The notes under the pieces: generated by a model | Databases searched by the model: none | Seen by the model: only the letters and a program-made list of their open reading frames with translations | Told to the model about the DNA's origin: nothing | NCBI GenBank assembly: GCA_001801345.1 | Contig: MGXJ01000059.1 | Span: forward strand, 1,553 to 17,890 | Source of the DNA: Gammaproteobacteria bacterium RBG_16_37_9 | Lineage (GTDB): Bacteria > Pseudomonadota > Gammaproteobacteria > UBA9339 | Reading direction: 5' to 3' | Length of the DNA stretch: 16,338 nucleotides | Made by a program: the position numbers and the translations under genes | Part shown: positions 7,371-14,816 of the stretch, piece by piece | Layout: each line of letters begins with the position of its first letter | How positions within the stretch are numbered: position 1 is the first letter of the stretch

Positions 7371-7399
7371 ATCATAATTTGTATAAGTAAGTTATTCAA
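7371..7399 (-). promoter_or_regulatory. Possible lpxH promoter giving a near-leaderless mRNA
   Basis: On the minus strand TTGAAT (7394-7399) and TATGAT (7371-7376) are separated by 17 nt. The -10 ends only 7 nt before the lpxH ATG, so transcripts would start at or next to the initiation codon. This would explain the missing Shine-Dalgarno. Sequence match only. Confidence 0.35.
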
Positions 7400-7459
7400 G
7401 AAAAGCGAAGATATATCAACAGGAGTAGTTAAATTTTCTTGATTGATAAGCAACGTCGA

Positions 7460-7564
7460 GATCCTCGGATCTGCGCTTCGCTTGTCCGAGGATGACATGG
7501 GCTTTTTATGTGTCAAGGATGACATGGGCTTTTTATGTGTCATCCTCGGGCTTGACCCGAGGAT
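7460..7564. repeat. Palindromic units with a 27-bp tandem duplication between them
   Basis: A 37-nt hairpin unit (7460-7496) runs into two identical 26-nt copies, 7490-7515 and 7517-7542, with a 27-bp period and GGGCTTTTTATG at the core. A second hairpin follows, with a 9-bp perfect stem (7542-7550 with 7556-7564, loop CTTGA). The right unit has the same stem family as the units at 6476-6591 and 15264-15333. No gene is carried. Confidence 0.8.
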
Positions 7565-7626
7565 CTACTAAGCAATATCGATAAAATTTTAAAATGCAAT
7601 CTCCCTGAAGCCCGCGGTTAATCTAC

Positions 7627-7655
7627 TTGCTTGGCAGATAGTATCATGATATTTT
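7627..7655 (+). promoter_or_regulatory. Candidate promoter of tRNA-Val (and thrS)
   Basis: An extended -10, TGATATTTT (TATTTT at 7650-7655), has TTGCTT (7627-7632) 17 nt upstream. Transcription would begin about 7662, a few bases before the tRNA. The -35 match is weak. Confidence 0.4.
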
Positions 7656-7667
7656 ACCAATATTAAC

Positions 7668-7742
7668 AGGCACGTAGCTCAGGGGTAGAGCATCACCTTG
7701 ACATGGTGGGGGTCGGTGGTTCGAAACCACTCGTGCCTACCA
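7668..7742 (+). tRNA. tRNA-Val, anticodon GAC
   Basis: A complete 75-nt cloverleaf with encoded CCA. The acceptor stem AGGCACG pairs perfectly with CGTGCCT, giving an A1-U72 end pair. The D arm is GCTC/GAGC; the anticodon arm has loop TTGACAT with anticodon GAC at 7700-7702; the T arm has TTCGAAA. It reads valine GUC and GUU codons. The body closely resembles the E. coli GAC valine tRNA. It lies 25 nt before the thrS start with no terminator between, so a joint transcript is likely. Confidence 0.96.
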
Positions 7743-7767
7743 GATTTTTAGCATGTAATAAATTTTT

Positions 7768-9672
7768 ATGATAAAAGTTTTGCTCCCAGATGGTAAAGAA
7801 ATAGAGTTTGCCAACCCCATAACTGTGCATGAGGTTGCTAAAGCAATTGGCCCACGATTAGCTAAAGATGCTATTGCAGGTAAAGTAGATGGACAGTTGG
7901 TGGATCTTTCTCATTTAGTCCAAAATAACGCAGCAGTTACAATTTTAACTCCCAAAGATCCAGAAGGTCTTGAAATTTTACGCCATTCGGCTGCACATTT
8001 ACTAGCCCATGCTGTTTGTGAGTTATTCCCCGATGCTCAACCAACTGTTGGTCCGGCTATTGAAGATGGTTTTTATCATGATTTTTATTGTCCGCATAAG
8101 TTTACTGAAGATGATTTGGTAAAAATAGAAGCTAAAATGCATGAATTAGCAAAAGTAAATGATGTGGTCACAAGAAGTGTTAAAAGCCGTAATGATGCCA
8201 TTGCATTTTATGCTGCACGTGGTGACAATTATAAAGTTATGATGGTTAAAGATGTTCCCGGTGATCAAATTTCATTTTATACTCAGGGAAATTTTATTAA
8301 TGCTTGTCTTGGTCCACATGTTCCTAATGCCGGTTATTTGCATGCTTTTAAATTAACTAAGCTTGCAGGTGCATATTGGCATGGAGATTCACGTAATGAA
8401 ATGTTGCAGCGCATATACGGCACTGCTTGGCCAACTGAAAAAGAGCTAAAAGAATATCTAGATAGAGTGGAAAAAGCTAAACAAAACGATCATCGTATTA
8501 TAGGAAGAAAAATGGATTTGTTTCATCTGCAGGAAGAAGCTCCAGGAATGGTTTTTTGGCATCCTAATGGATGGAAGATTTTCTCTGAAATTAAGCGTTA
8601 TTTAGCATCGAGAACTGCTAAATTTGGTTACAAAGAGATTAATACACCTCTATTTATGGATCATAGTTTATGGGAAAAATCTGGACATTGGGATAAGTAT
8701 CGTGAAATTATGTTTGTAACAGAATCAGAAAATCATACTTATGCTGTTAAGCCAATGAATTGTCCTGGACATATTCAGGTGTTTAAACAAGGTATTAAAA
8801 GCTACCGTGATTTGCCGATTAGATTTTCTGAATTTGGTTGTTGTCACCGTAATGAACCATCTGGAACATTACATGGCATTATGCGAATTCGTGGTTTTAC
8901 TCAGGATGACGCGCATATTTTTTGCACTGAAGAACAAATTGGAAGCGAATCGTATGCTTTTATTGATCAACTCATAAGTGTCTATGCTGATTTGGGGTTC
9001 AGTGATATTATTGTTAAGTTAGCAACTCGTCCTGAGAAACGTATTGGTAGTGATATTATTTGGGATAAAGCAGAGAAAGCTTTATCTGATGTTTTGAATA
9101 ACAAAAATGTAAAGTGGCAAATATCTCCAGGGGATGGGGCTTTTTATGGACCAAAAATTGAATTTTCATTACGTGATAGTTTGGGAAGGGTTTGGCAATG
9201 TGGCACGTTGCAAGTAGATTTTTCTATGCCAGAACGTCTCGGGGCATGCTATATTACTGAGACTGGTGAGAAAAAAGCTCCGGTAATGTTACATCGAGCA
9301 ATGTTAGGTTCAATAGAGAGATTTATTGGTATTTTACTCGAAGAGACTGGTGGGGATTTGCCATTATGGCTTGCTCCTATTCAAGCGGTAGTGATTAATA
9401 TCACTGATGCGCAATCAGAGTATGTTAAGAAAGTTACTCAGATACTTCAGGATAAATGGTATCGAGCTATTTGTGACCTAAGAAATGAGAAAATAGGGTT
9501 CAAAATCCGCGAGCATACGATTAGCAAGGTGCCGTTTATGTTGATAGCCGGTAATAAAGAAGTTGAAACCAACACGATTGCTGTGCGTTCTAGTGATGGT
9601 AAAGATTTAGGTCAGATGTCGATTGATAAAGTTATGGAAAATGTTATAAGATTGGGAATAGGTAAAAATTAA
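7768..9672 (+). CDS. thrS: threonine--tRNA ligase
   Basis: Charges tRNA-Thr with threonine. The 634 aa (E. coli 642) begin with a TGS domain (about 1-61), then the editing domain with HSAAHLLAH (His73, His77) and Cys180/His184. The class II catalytic core follows, with zinc ligands Cys332 (MNCPGH), His383 and His509, each two residues before the E. coli positions, motif 2 at RNEPSGTLHG, and motif 3 in HRAMLGSIERF. A C-terminal anticodon-binding domain closes it. The ATG start aligns with the family N-terminus but has no Shine-Dalgarno. The short leader after tRNA-Val leaves little room for the tRNA-mimic operator that controls E. coli thrS. Confidence 0.98.
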   Translation: MIKVLLPDGKEIEFANPITVHEVAKAIGPRLAKDAIAGKVDGQLVDLSHLVQNNAAVTILTPKDPEGLEILRHSAAHLLAHAVCELFPDAQPTVGPAIEDGFYHDFYCPHKFTEDDLVKIEAKMHELAKVNDVVTRSVKSRNDAIAFYAARGDNYKVMMVKDVPGDQISFYTQGNFINACLGPHVPNAGYLHAFKLTKLAGAYWHGDSRNEMLQRIYGTAWPTEKELKEYLDRVEKAKQNDHRIIGRKMDLFHLQEEAPGMVFWHPNGWKIFSEIKRYLASRTAKFGYKEINTPLFMDHSLWEKSGHWDKYREIMFVTESENHTYAVKPMNCPGHIQVFKQGIKSYRDLPIRFSEFGCCHRNEPSGTLHGIMRIRGFTQDDAHIFCTEEQIGSESYAFIDQLISVYADLGFSDIIVKLATRPEKRIGSDIIWDKAEKALSDVLNNKNVKWQISPGDGAFYGPKIEFSLRDSLGRVWQCGTLQVDFSMPERLGACYITETGEKKAPVMLHRAMLGSIERFIGILLEETGGDLPLWLAPIQAVVINITDAQSEYVKKVTQILQDKWYRAICDLRNEKIGFKIREHTISKVPFMLIAGNKEVETNTIAVRSSDGKDLGQMSIDKVMENVIRLGIGKN

Positions 9673-9682
9673 AATTTTATAG

Positions 9683-9697
9683 AGGAGGGGGTATATT
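9683..9697 (+). promoter_or_regulatory. infC ribosome binding site and AUU start
   Basis: A very strong Shine-Dalgarno (AGGAGGGGGT from 9683) is followed 6 nt after AGGAGG by an in-frame ATT at 9695-9697. The first in-frame ATG (9713) is 24 nt from AGGAGG, too far. IF3 normally rejects AUU, and in E. coli infC this start lets IF3 repress its own translation; the same arrangement is seen here. Confidence 0.85.
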
Positions 9698-10249
9698 AAT
9701 TCACATAATAGCATGCGTCGTGGTCCGCATAGTGGTTCTTCCAAAAGAGCTAGAGTAAATCATCAAATAAACGCTAAAGAAGTGCGTTTGATAGATGCTG
9801 AAGGTCAGCAAGTTGGGATTATAAGTATACAAGAAGCCTTGCAAAAAGCTCAGGAAGCAAACTTAGATTTAGTAGAAATAGCTCCTCAGTTAACTCCTCC
9901 AGTCTGTCGTGTTATGGATTTTGGGAAGTATTTGTTTGAGCAGCGCAAAAGACTCAAGAAAAAGTCTAAGCGAGTGCAGGTTAAAGAATTAAAAATGCGT
10001 CCCGTGACTGATATTGGAGATTATTTAATAAAAATTAAGAAGGCGACCACATTTTTGCAGGCAGGAGATAAAGTTAAGTTGACGGTTCGTTTTCGTGGTC
10101 GGGAGTTGTCTTACCAGCAGCAGGGGATAGATATTTTACGACGAGCAGAGAATGATTTAAAAGATTATGGCACAGTAGAGCAAACGCCCAAGATGGAGGG
10201 CAAGCAAATGGTTATGCTCATAGTGCCTGGAAAGAGTAAAAATAATTAA
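9695..10249 (+). CDS. infC: translation initiation factor IF-3 (AUU start)
   Basis: IF3 binds the 30S subunit, keeps it apart from 50S and proofreads the start codon and initiator tRNA. Started at the AUU codon 9695 it is 184 aa (E. coli 180); from the first ATG at 9713 it would be 178. The N-domain (VNHQINAKEVRLIDAEG, DLVEIAPQLTPPVCRVMDFG), a basic linker (RKRLKKKSKR) and the C-domain (VKELKMRPVTDIGDY, VRFRGREL, EGKQMVMLIVP) are all present. It follows thrS by 22 nt. The position of the Shine-Dalgarno decides the start and implies autogenous control. Confidence 0.95.
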   Translation: MNSHNSMRRGPHSGSSKRARVNHQINAKEVRLIDAEGQQVGIISIQEALQKAQEANLDLVEIAPQLTPPVCRVMDFGKYLFEQRKRLKKKSKRVQVKELKMRPVTDIGDYLIKIKKATTFLQAGDKVKLTVRFRGRELSYQQQGIDILRRAENDLKDYGTVEQTPKMEGKQMVMLIVPGKSKNN

Positions 10250-10252
10250 AAA

Positions 10253-10300
10253 GCGCGGGGTTTTACCCCGAGCGCAGTTAAAAAATTAAAATACGGGGTT
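10253..10300 (+). promoter_or_regulatory. Candidate L20-type operator before rpmI
   Basis: Between infC and rpmI, CGGGGT (10256-10261) pairs with ACCCCG (10265-10270), extended by an outer GCGC pair across a bulge, forming a hairpin without a good U-tract. The same CGGGGT recurs at 10294-10299, 8 nt before the rpmI ATG, so ACCCCG could pair with either copy. In E. coli, L20 represses rpmI-rplT through structure in this interval. That this is the equivalent is an inference. Confidence 0.45.
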
Positions 10301-10307
10301 CTTGATA

Positions 10308-10502
10308 ATGCCTAAAATGAAGACAAATAAAAGCGCAAAGAAACGCTTTAAAAAGACAGCTAGCGGTGCTTATAAACACCGCAGTTCTTTTCGTAATCAT
10401 ATTTTGACGAAGAAAAAGAGCAAAAGAAAAGCACGTTTGGCTTCAGGCGGTGTGGTTAGCAAACGTGATCATAAAGCTGTCAAAAGAATGCTTAAAGATT
10501 AA
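10308..10502 (+). CDS. rpmI: 50S ribosomal protein L35
   Basis: A small, very basic protein of the large subunit. From the ATG at 10308 it is 64 aa (E. coli 65), beginning MPKMKTNKSAKKRFKKT, the family signature, with RNHILTKKKSKRKARL in the middle. A TTG two codons earlier is in frame, but L35 begins with MPK, so I use the ATG. The best ribosome-binding match is CGGGGT just upstream, itself part of a possible regulatory pairing. rplT follows after 20 nt. Confidence 0.96.
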   Translation: MPKMKTNKSAKKRFKKTASGAYKHRSSFRNHILTKKKSKRKARLASGGVVSKRDHKAVKRMLKD

Positions 10503-10522
10503 TTTTAATTTGTGGAGAGAAT

Positions 10523-10885
10523 ATGGCAAGAGTAAAACGTGGGGTTACAGCAAGAGCCCGTCATAAAAAAGTTCTTAAAAAAGCCAAAGGTTATTATGGT
10601 GCGCGTAGCAGAGTTTTTCGGGCTGCCAAGCAGGCAGTAATTAAAGCTGGGCAATATGCATATCAAGGTCGTAAGCAACGTAAACGCCAATTCCGTTCAC
10701 TATGGGTGATTCGTATTAATGCCGCTGTGTGTCAATATGAGTTGTCGTATAGCAAATTCATAGCTGGTTTAAAGAAAGCTAAAATTGAAATTGATCGTAA
10801 AATACTTGCAGATATGGCAGTTAATGATAAGAAGGCTTTTGCGGCTATAGTTGCTGAAGTTAAGAAAGCAAGAGAGAAAAAATAG
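10523..10885 (+). CDS. rplT: 50S ribosomal protein L20
   Basis: L20 is an early assembly protein that binds 23S rRNA; in E. coli it also represses its own operon. The 120 aa (E. coli 118) show the basic N-terminal extension MARVKRGVTARARHKKVLK, AKGYYGARSRVFR, and YQGRKQRKRQFRSLWVIRIN, ending in a helical globular domain. GTGGAGAGA before the ATG is a good Shine-Dalgarno. The stop codon TAG coincides with the outermost bases of the 147-bp hairpin element, so the coding region is intact but its 3' flank is foreign. Confidence 0.98.
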   Translation: MARVKRGVTARARHKKVLKKAKGYYGARSRVFRAAKQAVIKAGQYAYQGRKQRKRQFRSLWVIRINAAVCQYELSYSKFIAGLKKAKIEIDRKILADMAVNDKKAFAAIVAEVKKAREKK

Positions 10886-11029
10886 GGTCTGTTGACATTT
10901 CTACTAATCTGGCCGTATCTTGTTGATTTTCTGCGATACGTTGCTCACATACCCTAAAAGTATGCTCCGCTACGTTTCTCGAAAATCAACAACCTACGGC
11001 TCAGCTTAGCGAAATGTCAACAGACCCTA
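10883..11029. mobile_element. TA-flanked 147-bp hairpin element on the rplT stop codon
   Basis: The ends 10883-10901 and 11011-11029 are perfect 19-bp inverted repeats beginning TAGGGTCTGTTGACATTTC. A second perfect 12-bp block (10920-10931 with 10981-10992, TTGTTGATTTTC) lies inside, with partly matching sequence between and an apical ATAC..GTAT loop, so nearly the whole element folds back. Outer TA bases at both ends fit a TA target duplication as made by IS630/Tc1-type (or some IS5-group) transposases; there is no transposase gene. It carries TTGACA (10892-10897) with TATCTT 18 nt on, a possible promoter toward pheS. Confidence 0.75.
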
Positions 11030-11069
11030 GCTTAAAATAGTTTTAGATTTAATTTTTCAAAAACAGCTA

Positions 11070-12071
11070 ATGAAATCACCTCTAGTCGATACTGATCAAA
11101 TTCTTGCAGAAGCCGTGGCTGCAGTTGGTAAAGCCGCTGATTTTCATGCGCTTGAAATGGTTAAGAGCACCTATTTAGGTAAGAAAGGTAAATTAACCGA
11201 TATTTTGCGAGGATTGGCGGAAGCAGAAGAATCAGAACGCCCTAAAATTGGCCAAGCTGTCAATTTAGTTAAAGAAAAAATAATCAATGCAATAGATGTG
11301 CGTTTTCAAATTTTAAAAACCGCTGAAGTTGAAGCGAGTTTAAAATTAGAAACTATTGATGTTACATTGCCGCCACGAGGACAAGCCTTAGGTTCACTTC
11401 ATCCTATTACTAAAATACAGCGAATCCTTGTAGATTTTTTTGTTAGCATGGGTTTTGTAGTTGTTGAAGGCCCGGAAGTCGAAACCGAGTTTTATAATTT
11501 TACTGCTTTAAATGTTCCATTACATCATCCTGCACGTGCTTCAAGCGATACGTTTTATTTTGATAAAAATACTTTGTTGCGAACACAAACATCCCCAGTG
11601 CAAATTCGTGCTATGCAAAAGATGCAGCCGCCGCTACGTATAATTTGTCCAGGAAAAGTATTTCGACGTGATAGTGACGCAACTCACTCGCCAATGTTTC
11701 ATCAGTTGGAGATGCTGATAGTTGATGAAAATGTAAATTTTGGTAATTTAAAATGGATTATAAGTAAATTTATAGATCACCTTTTTAAAGAAAAAGTTGA
11801 ATATCGTTTTCGGCCATCTTATTTTCCATTTACCGAGCCGTCAGCAGAGGTTGATATTAAGTGGAAAGTAGGAGGTTCATGGCGTTGGCTAGAGCTTGGT
11901 GGAAGTGGAGTAGTGCATCCTAATGTGCTAAAAGCAGTGAACATTGATCCTAAGCGATATCGTGGTTTGGCATTTGGTTTTGGCATTGATCGCCTGGCTA
12001 TGAGTTATTACGGTATAGAGGATATTCGATTGTTATTTGATAGCGATTTGCAGTTTTTGCAACAGTTTTAA
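11070..12071 (+). CDS. pheS: phenylalanine--tRNA ligase alpha subunit
   Basis: Catalytic subunit of the alpha2-beta2 enzyme that charges tRNA-Phe. The 333 aa (E. coli 327) have an N-terminal coiled coil (about 1-90) and a class II core with GPEVETEFYNF (134-144), HHPAR (152-156), RTQTS (171-175), motif 2 around HSPMFHQLE (206-214), FRPSYFPFTEPS (247-258) and motif 3 GLAFGFGIDRLAM (299-311). It sits 184 nt from rplT, most of that gap being the hairpin element. No pheM-like leader peptide or attenuator was recognised. No Shine-Dalgarno precedes the ATG; the start is chosen because the N-terminus aligns with the family. Confidence 0.97.
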   Translation: MKSPLVDTDQILAEAVAAVGKAADFHALEMVKSTYLGKKGKLTDILRGLAEAEESERPKIGQAVNLVKEKIINAIDVRFQILKTAEVEASLKLETIDVTLPPRGQALGSLHPITKIQRILVDFFVSMGFVVVEGPEVETEFYNFTALNVPLHHPARASSDTFYFDKNTLLRTQTSPVQIRAMQKMQPPLRIICPGKVFRRDSDATHSPMFHQLEMLIVDENVNFGNLKWIISKFIDHLFKEKVEYRFRPSYFPFTEPSAEVDIKWKVGGSWRWLELGGSGVVHPNVLKAVNIDPKRYRGLAFGFGIDRLAMSYYGIEDIRLLFDSDLQFLQQF

Positions 12072-12080
12072 TTGGTATAT

Positions 12081-14468
12081 ATGAAATTTACTAAACACTG
12101 GCTCCAAGAATTAATTAATATCGATCTAACTACGGAAAAACTGGCCGAACAATTAACTATGGTCGGTTTGGAAGTAGACTCCATAAAAACTGTTGCTGGT
12201 GATTTTCATGGGGTTGTGGTTGGAGAAATTTTGGAAGTTAAACCGCATCCTAATGCGGATAAACTTACAGTTTGCCAGGTGAACGTTGGTGCGGCTGAAC
12301 CCGTTCTCAATATAGTATGCGGTGCAAAAAATGTCAGACCAAAATTAAAAGTTCCTGTGGCTTTGGTTGGAGCCGAGTTACCAAATAATTTTAAAATAAA
12401 AAGTTCTAAATTACGTGGTGTAGATTCAGCTGGCATGTTGTGTTCAGCCGTTGAACTGGGATTGCCCGATATTTCTCAAGGGATACTTGAATTGTCTGAC
12501 GATGCTCCAATTGGAGCTGATATTCGCAAGTATTTAAAGCTTGACGATGTGGTGATTGAGATAGAGCTTACTGCTAATCGGGGAGATTGCTTAAGCATGA
12601 TCGGGATTGCTAGAGAAGTTGCAGCGATTAATCGCACTTGGCCAACACAATTAGAAATTCCAAAATTCAAAATTAATTCTGATGTTTTTCCGGTATCTAT
12701 ACAAGCTAAAGATGCTTGCCCACATTATTGTGGCCGAATTATTCGTGGTGTTAATAATCATATTACTACTCCGCTTTGGATGCAGGAGCATTTACAGCGT
12801 TTAGGAATTCGTCCTATCAGCTTTATAGTTGATATAACTAATTACGTTATGCTTGAGCTTGGACAACCCTTACATGCGTTTGATTTGAACAAGCTGGATA
12901 AAAAAATAGAGGTTAGATACGCAAAGCAAGGTGAAGAGATGTTCTTGCTTGATGGTAATAAAGTAGAATTAAACACTAAAACATTGGTGATTGCTGATGA
13001 TAGTAAATGTTTGGCAATAGCTGGAGTTATGGGTGGAAGCGATACGGGAGTATCTTTAGATACATGCGATATTTTTTTAGAAAGCGCGTTTTTTATCCCA
13101 GAAAAAATAGCTGTGATTGCTCGCAGTTATAATCTGCAAACTGACTCTTCTTATAGGTTTGAGCGCGGTGTAGATTATAAGCTGCAACTACAGGCGCTAG
13201 ATCGTGCTACGGCTTTGATATTAGAAATCGCAGGTGGTAATCCTGGAGTTGTGTCAGAAGTATCTGCCGAAGAATATCTACCAAAATCTTCTGATATTAT
13301 ATTGCATCGTAACAGTGTAGAAAAGATTTTAGGGATTTCTATGGCAGATAAAGAAATAACCGATATTTTATCGTATTTGGGGATGAAACTAGAGCCTACT
13401 TTTGATGGTTGGAAAGTAACCGCTCCAAGTTGGAGATTCGATATTAAAATTGAAGAAGATTTAGTTGAAGAAGTGGCCAGGATTTATGGCTATCATCTTA
13501 TACCAGAACAAAAAATTACGGCAGAATTGACGGGGGATTGGAGCACTGCGATTTCAGATAGAAGTAATATGCGTCGTATTTATGATTTAATGGAAGATCG
13601 CGGATATCATGAGGTGATTACGTATAGTTTTATTGATGCAAAACTTCAAGCGTTATTTGGATCAGATGATGTAGCGTTGCCGCTAGCTAATCCAATTTCA
13701 TCTGAGCAGTCGGTAATGCGCACTACACTATGGCCTGGTTTGATTAATGCAATAAAATATAATTTTCAGCGCCAAGAGCAGCGCGCACGTTTTTTTGAAG
13801 TGGGTTTAAGATTTTTACAACAAGATAGTTCATTAGAGCAAAAACTTGCTATTGCAGGGGTTATGTCGGGAGATTTATATCCAGAACAATGGGGGCTTAA
13901 ACAAAAAGAAAGTGCAGATTTTTTTGATTTAAAAAATGATGTTACTGCTATTTTGAAACTACTTGGTTACGAAAGTGGTATTGAATTTATACCAAAATCT
14001 CATGGAGCATTGCATCCTTTGCGTAGCGCTCAAATTTATGTTGCAGGAGCTCCTGTTGGTTTTATTGGAGAACTGCATCCGATGATCAAGCAGCAGTTGG
14101 AACTCGGCAAACAAACCACACTTTTTGAAATAAATTTATCTAGTTTAATCAATAAGTTAAGGAATGTTCTTAAAGTAATTTCAAAGTTCCCTAAAATTCA
14201 GAGAGATATAGCTATAATAATAAATAAAGAGATCTCCTGGGCACAGATTAGGCAAAAAATAGTAGACATCTCCGGTGATTTACTACACAATGTTGCGGTG
14301 TTTGATGTTTATTGCAGTGAAAACATTGGGTTGGATAAATGTAGCATGGCAATTCATCTTGATTTTCAAAGCGTTTCTCGAACCTTGGTTGATACTGAAG
14401 TCGAGCAGTTAGTTGATCGTATAATTTTAGTTTTAAAACAAAGTTTTGGTGCAAGTTTACGAGGATGA
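12081..14468 (+). CDS. pheT: phenylalanine--tRNA ligase beta subunit
   Basis: The beta subunit binds tRNA-Phe and edits mischarged Tyr-tRNA-Phe. From the ATG at 12081 it is 795 aa, exactly the E. coli length, beginning MKFTKHWLQELI. The order is tRNA-binding OB domain (HPNADKLTVCQVNVG), B3/B4 editing domain (FIVDITNYVMLELGQPLHAF, then SSYRFERGVD), B5 domain (VTAPSWRFDIKIEEDLVEEV), catalytic-like core (YHEVITYSFID) and the C-terminal ferredoxin-like anticodon-binding domain (ISKFPKIQRDIAII). A TTG three codons earlier is in frame but would add residues absent from the family. It follows pheS after 9 nt and precedes ihfA after 3 nt. Confidence 0.98.
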   Translation: MKFTKHWLQELINIDLTTEKLAEQLTMVGLEVDSIKTVAGDFHGVVVGEILEVKPHPNADKLTVCQVNVGAAEPVLNIVCGAKNVRPKLKVPVALVGAELPNNFKIKSSKLRGVDSAGMLCSAVELGLPDISQGILELSDDAPIGADIRKYLKLDDVVIEIELTANRGDCLSMIGIAREVAAINRTWPTQLEIPKFKINSDVFPVSIQAKDACPHYCGRIIRGVNNHITTPLWMQEHLQRLGIRPISFIVDITNYVMLELGQPLHAFDLNKLDKKIEVRYAKQGEEMFLLDGNKVELNTKTLVIADDSKCLAIAGVMGGSDTGVSLDTCDIFLESAFFIPEKIAVIARSYNLQTDSSYRFERGVDYKLQLQALDRATALILEIAGGNPGVVSEVSAEEYLPKSSDIILHRNSVEKILGISMADKEITDILSYLGMKLEPTFDGWKVTAPSWRFDIKIEEDLVEEVARIYGYHLIPEQKITAELTGDWSTAISDRSNMRRIYDLMEDRGYHEVITYSFIDAKLQALFGSDDVALPLANPISSEQSVMRTTLWPGLINAIKYNFQRQEQRARFFEVGLRFLQQDSSLEQKLAIAGVMSGDLYPEQWGLKQKESADFFDLKNDVTAILKLLGYESGIEFIPKSHGALHPLRSAQIYVAGAPVGFIGELHPMIKQQLELGKQTTLFEINLSSLINKLRNVLKVISKFPKIQRDIAIIINKEISWAQIRQKIVDISGDLLHNVAVFDVYCSENIGLDKCSMAIHLDFQSVSRTLVDTEVEQLVDRIILVLKQSFGASLRG

Positions 14469-14471
14469 GCT

Positions 14472-14816
14472 ATGGCCTTAACAAAAGCCGAATTGGCTGA
14501 AAATTTATTCACAGTTTTGGGGATCAATAAACGTGAAGCCAAGGATTTAGTGGAGATTTTTTTTGAAGAAATTCGTTCTTTGCTTGAACAGGGGCAGCAA
14601 ATACGCTTATCTGGTTTTGGTAATTTTAATTTACGCGATAAAAGAGAGCGTCCTGGTCGAAACCCAAAAACTGGTAAGGATGTTTCTATTACTGCTAGAA
14701 GGGTTGTCACTTTTCGAGCTGGTCAAAAGTTAAAAGCTAGAGTTGAGAAGTATGCCGGATCGACAACAACCAGAGCTGAACCACCCCAAGCAACCGGGGC
14801 AAGGTCGCAGCAATAA
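14472..14816 (+). CDS. ihfA: integration host factor alpha subunit
   Basis: IHF-alpha pairs with IHF-beta to bind and sharply bend specific DNA sites in the nucleoid. MALTKAELAENLF, LSGFGNF and the DNA-binding arm RPGRNPKTGKDVSITARRVV identify the alpha subunit, including intercalating Pro65. The protein is 114 aa against 99 in E. coli; the surplus is a polar tail (about 97-114, ending TGARSQQ) whose DNA also encodes the start of the MerR-type gene in another frame. It is located 3 nt after pheT (ACGAGGATGAGCTATG), as in other gammaproteobacteria. Confidence 0.97.
   Translation: MALTKAELAENLFTVLGINKREAKDLVEIFFEEIRSLLEQGQQIRLSGFGNFNLRDKRERPGRNPKTGKDVSITARRVVTFRAGQKLKARVEKYAGSTTTRAEPPQATGARSQQ

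Larger units (their letters stand above)
7364..7667. other. Divergent gene-free gap between lpxH and tRNA-Val
   Basis: It holds a possible lpxH promoter (minus strand), the 37-nt palindrome at 7460-7496, a two-copy tandem repeat, a second palindrome at 7542-7564 and a tRNA promoter candidate. The open frame through the palindromes (the upstream continuation of lpxH) shows no protein-like conservation. Confidence 0.7.

Noticed and set aside
7364..7543. 60-residue N-terminal extension of LpxH with repeated THKKPMSS
   Set aside because: It is translated palindrome and tandem repeat, has no family counterpart, and the normal LpxH length is reached from 7363.
6476..7564. Possible CRISPR array from repeated palindromes
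   Set aside because: Units are irregularly spaced, in both orientations, imperfect, and have a gene between them; no regular spacers.
10302..10307. TTG start for rpmI
   Set aside because: L35 begins MPK; the ATG at 10308 gives the usual length.
10886..11069. pheM-like leader peptide and attenuator before pheS
   Set aside because: No short frame with a run of Phe codons; the hairpin there is the mobile-element fold-back and lacks a U-tract.
12072..12080. TTG start for pheT
   Set aside because: It would abut the pheS stop, but the ATG at 12081 matches the family N-terminus and gives exactly 795 aa.
14366..14710. Minus-strand open frame across pheT/ihfA
   Set aside because: Antisense shadow of two certain genes; no start signal.
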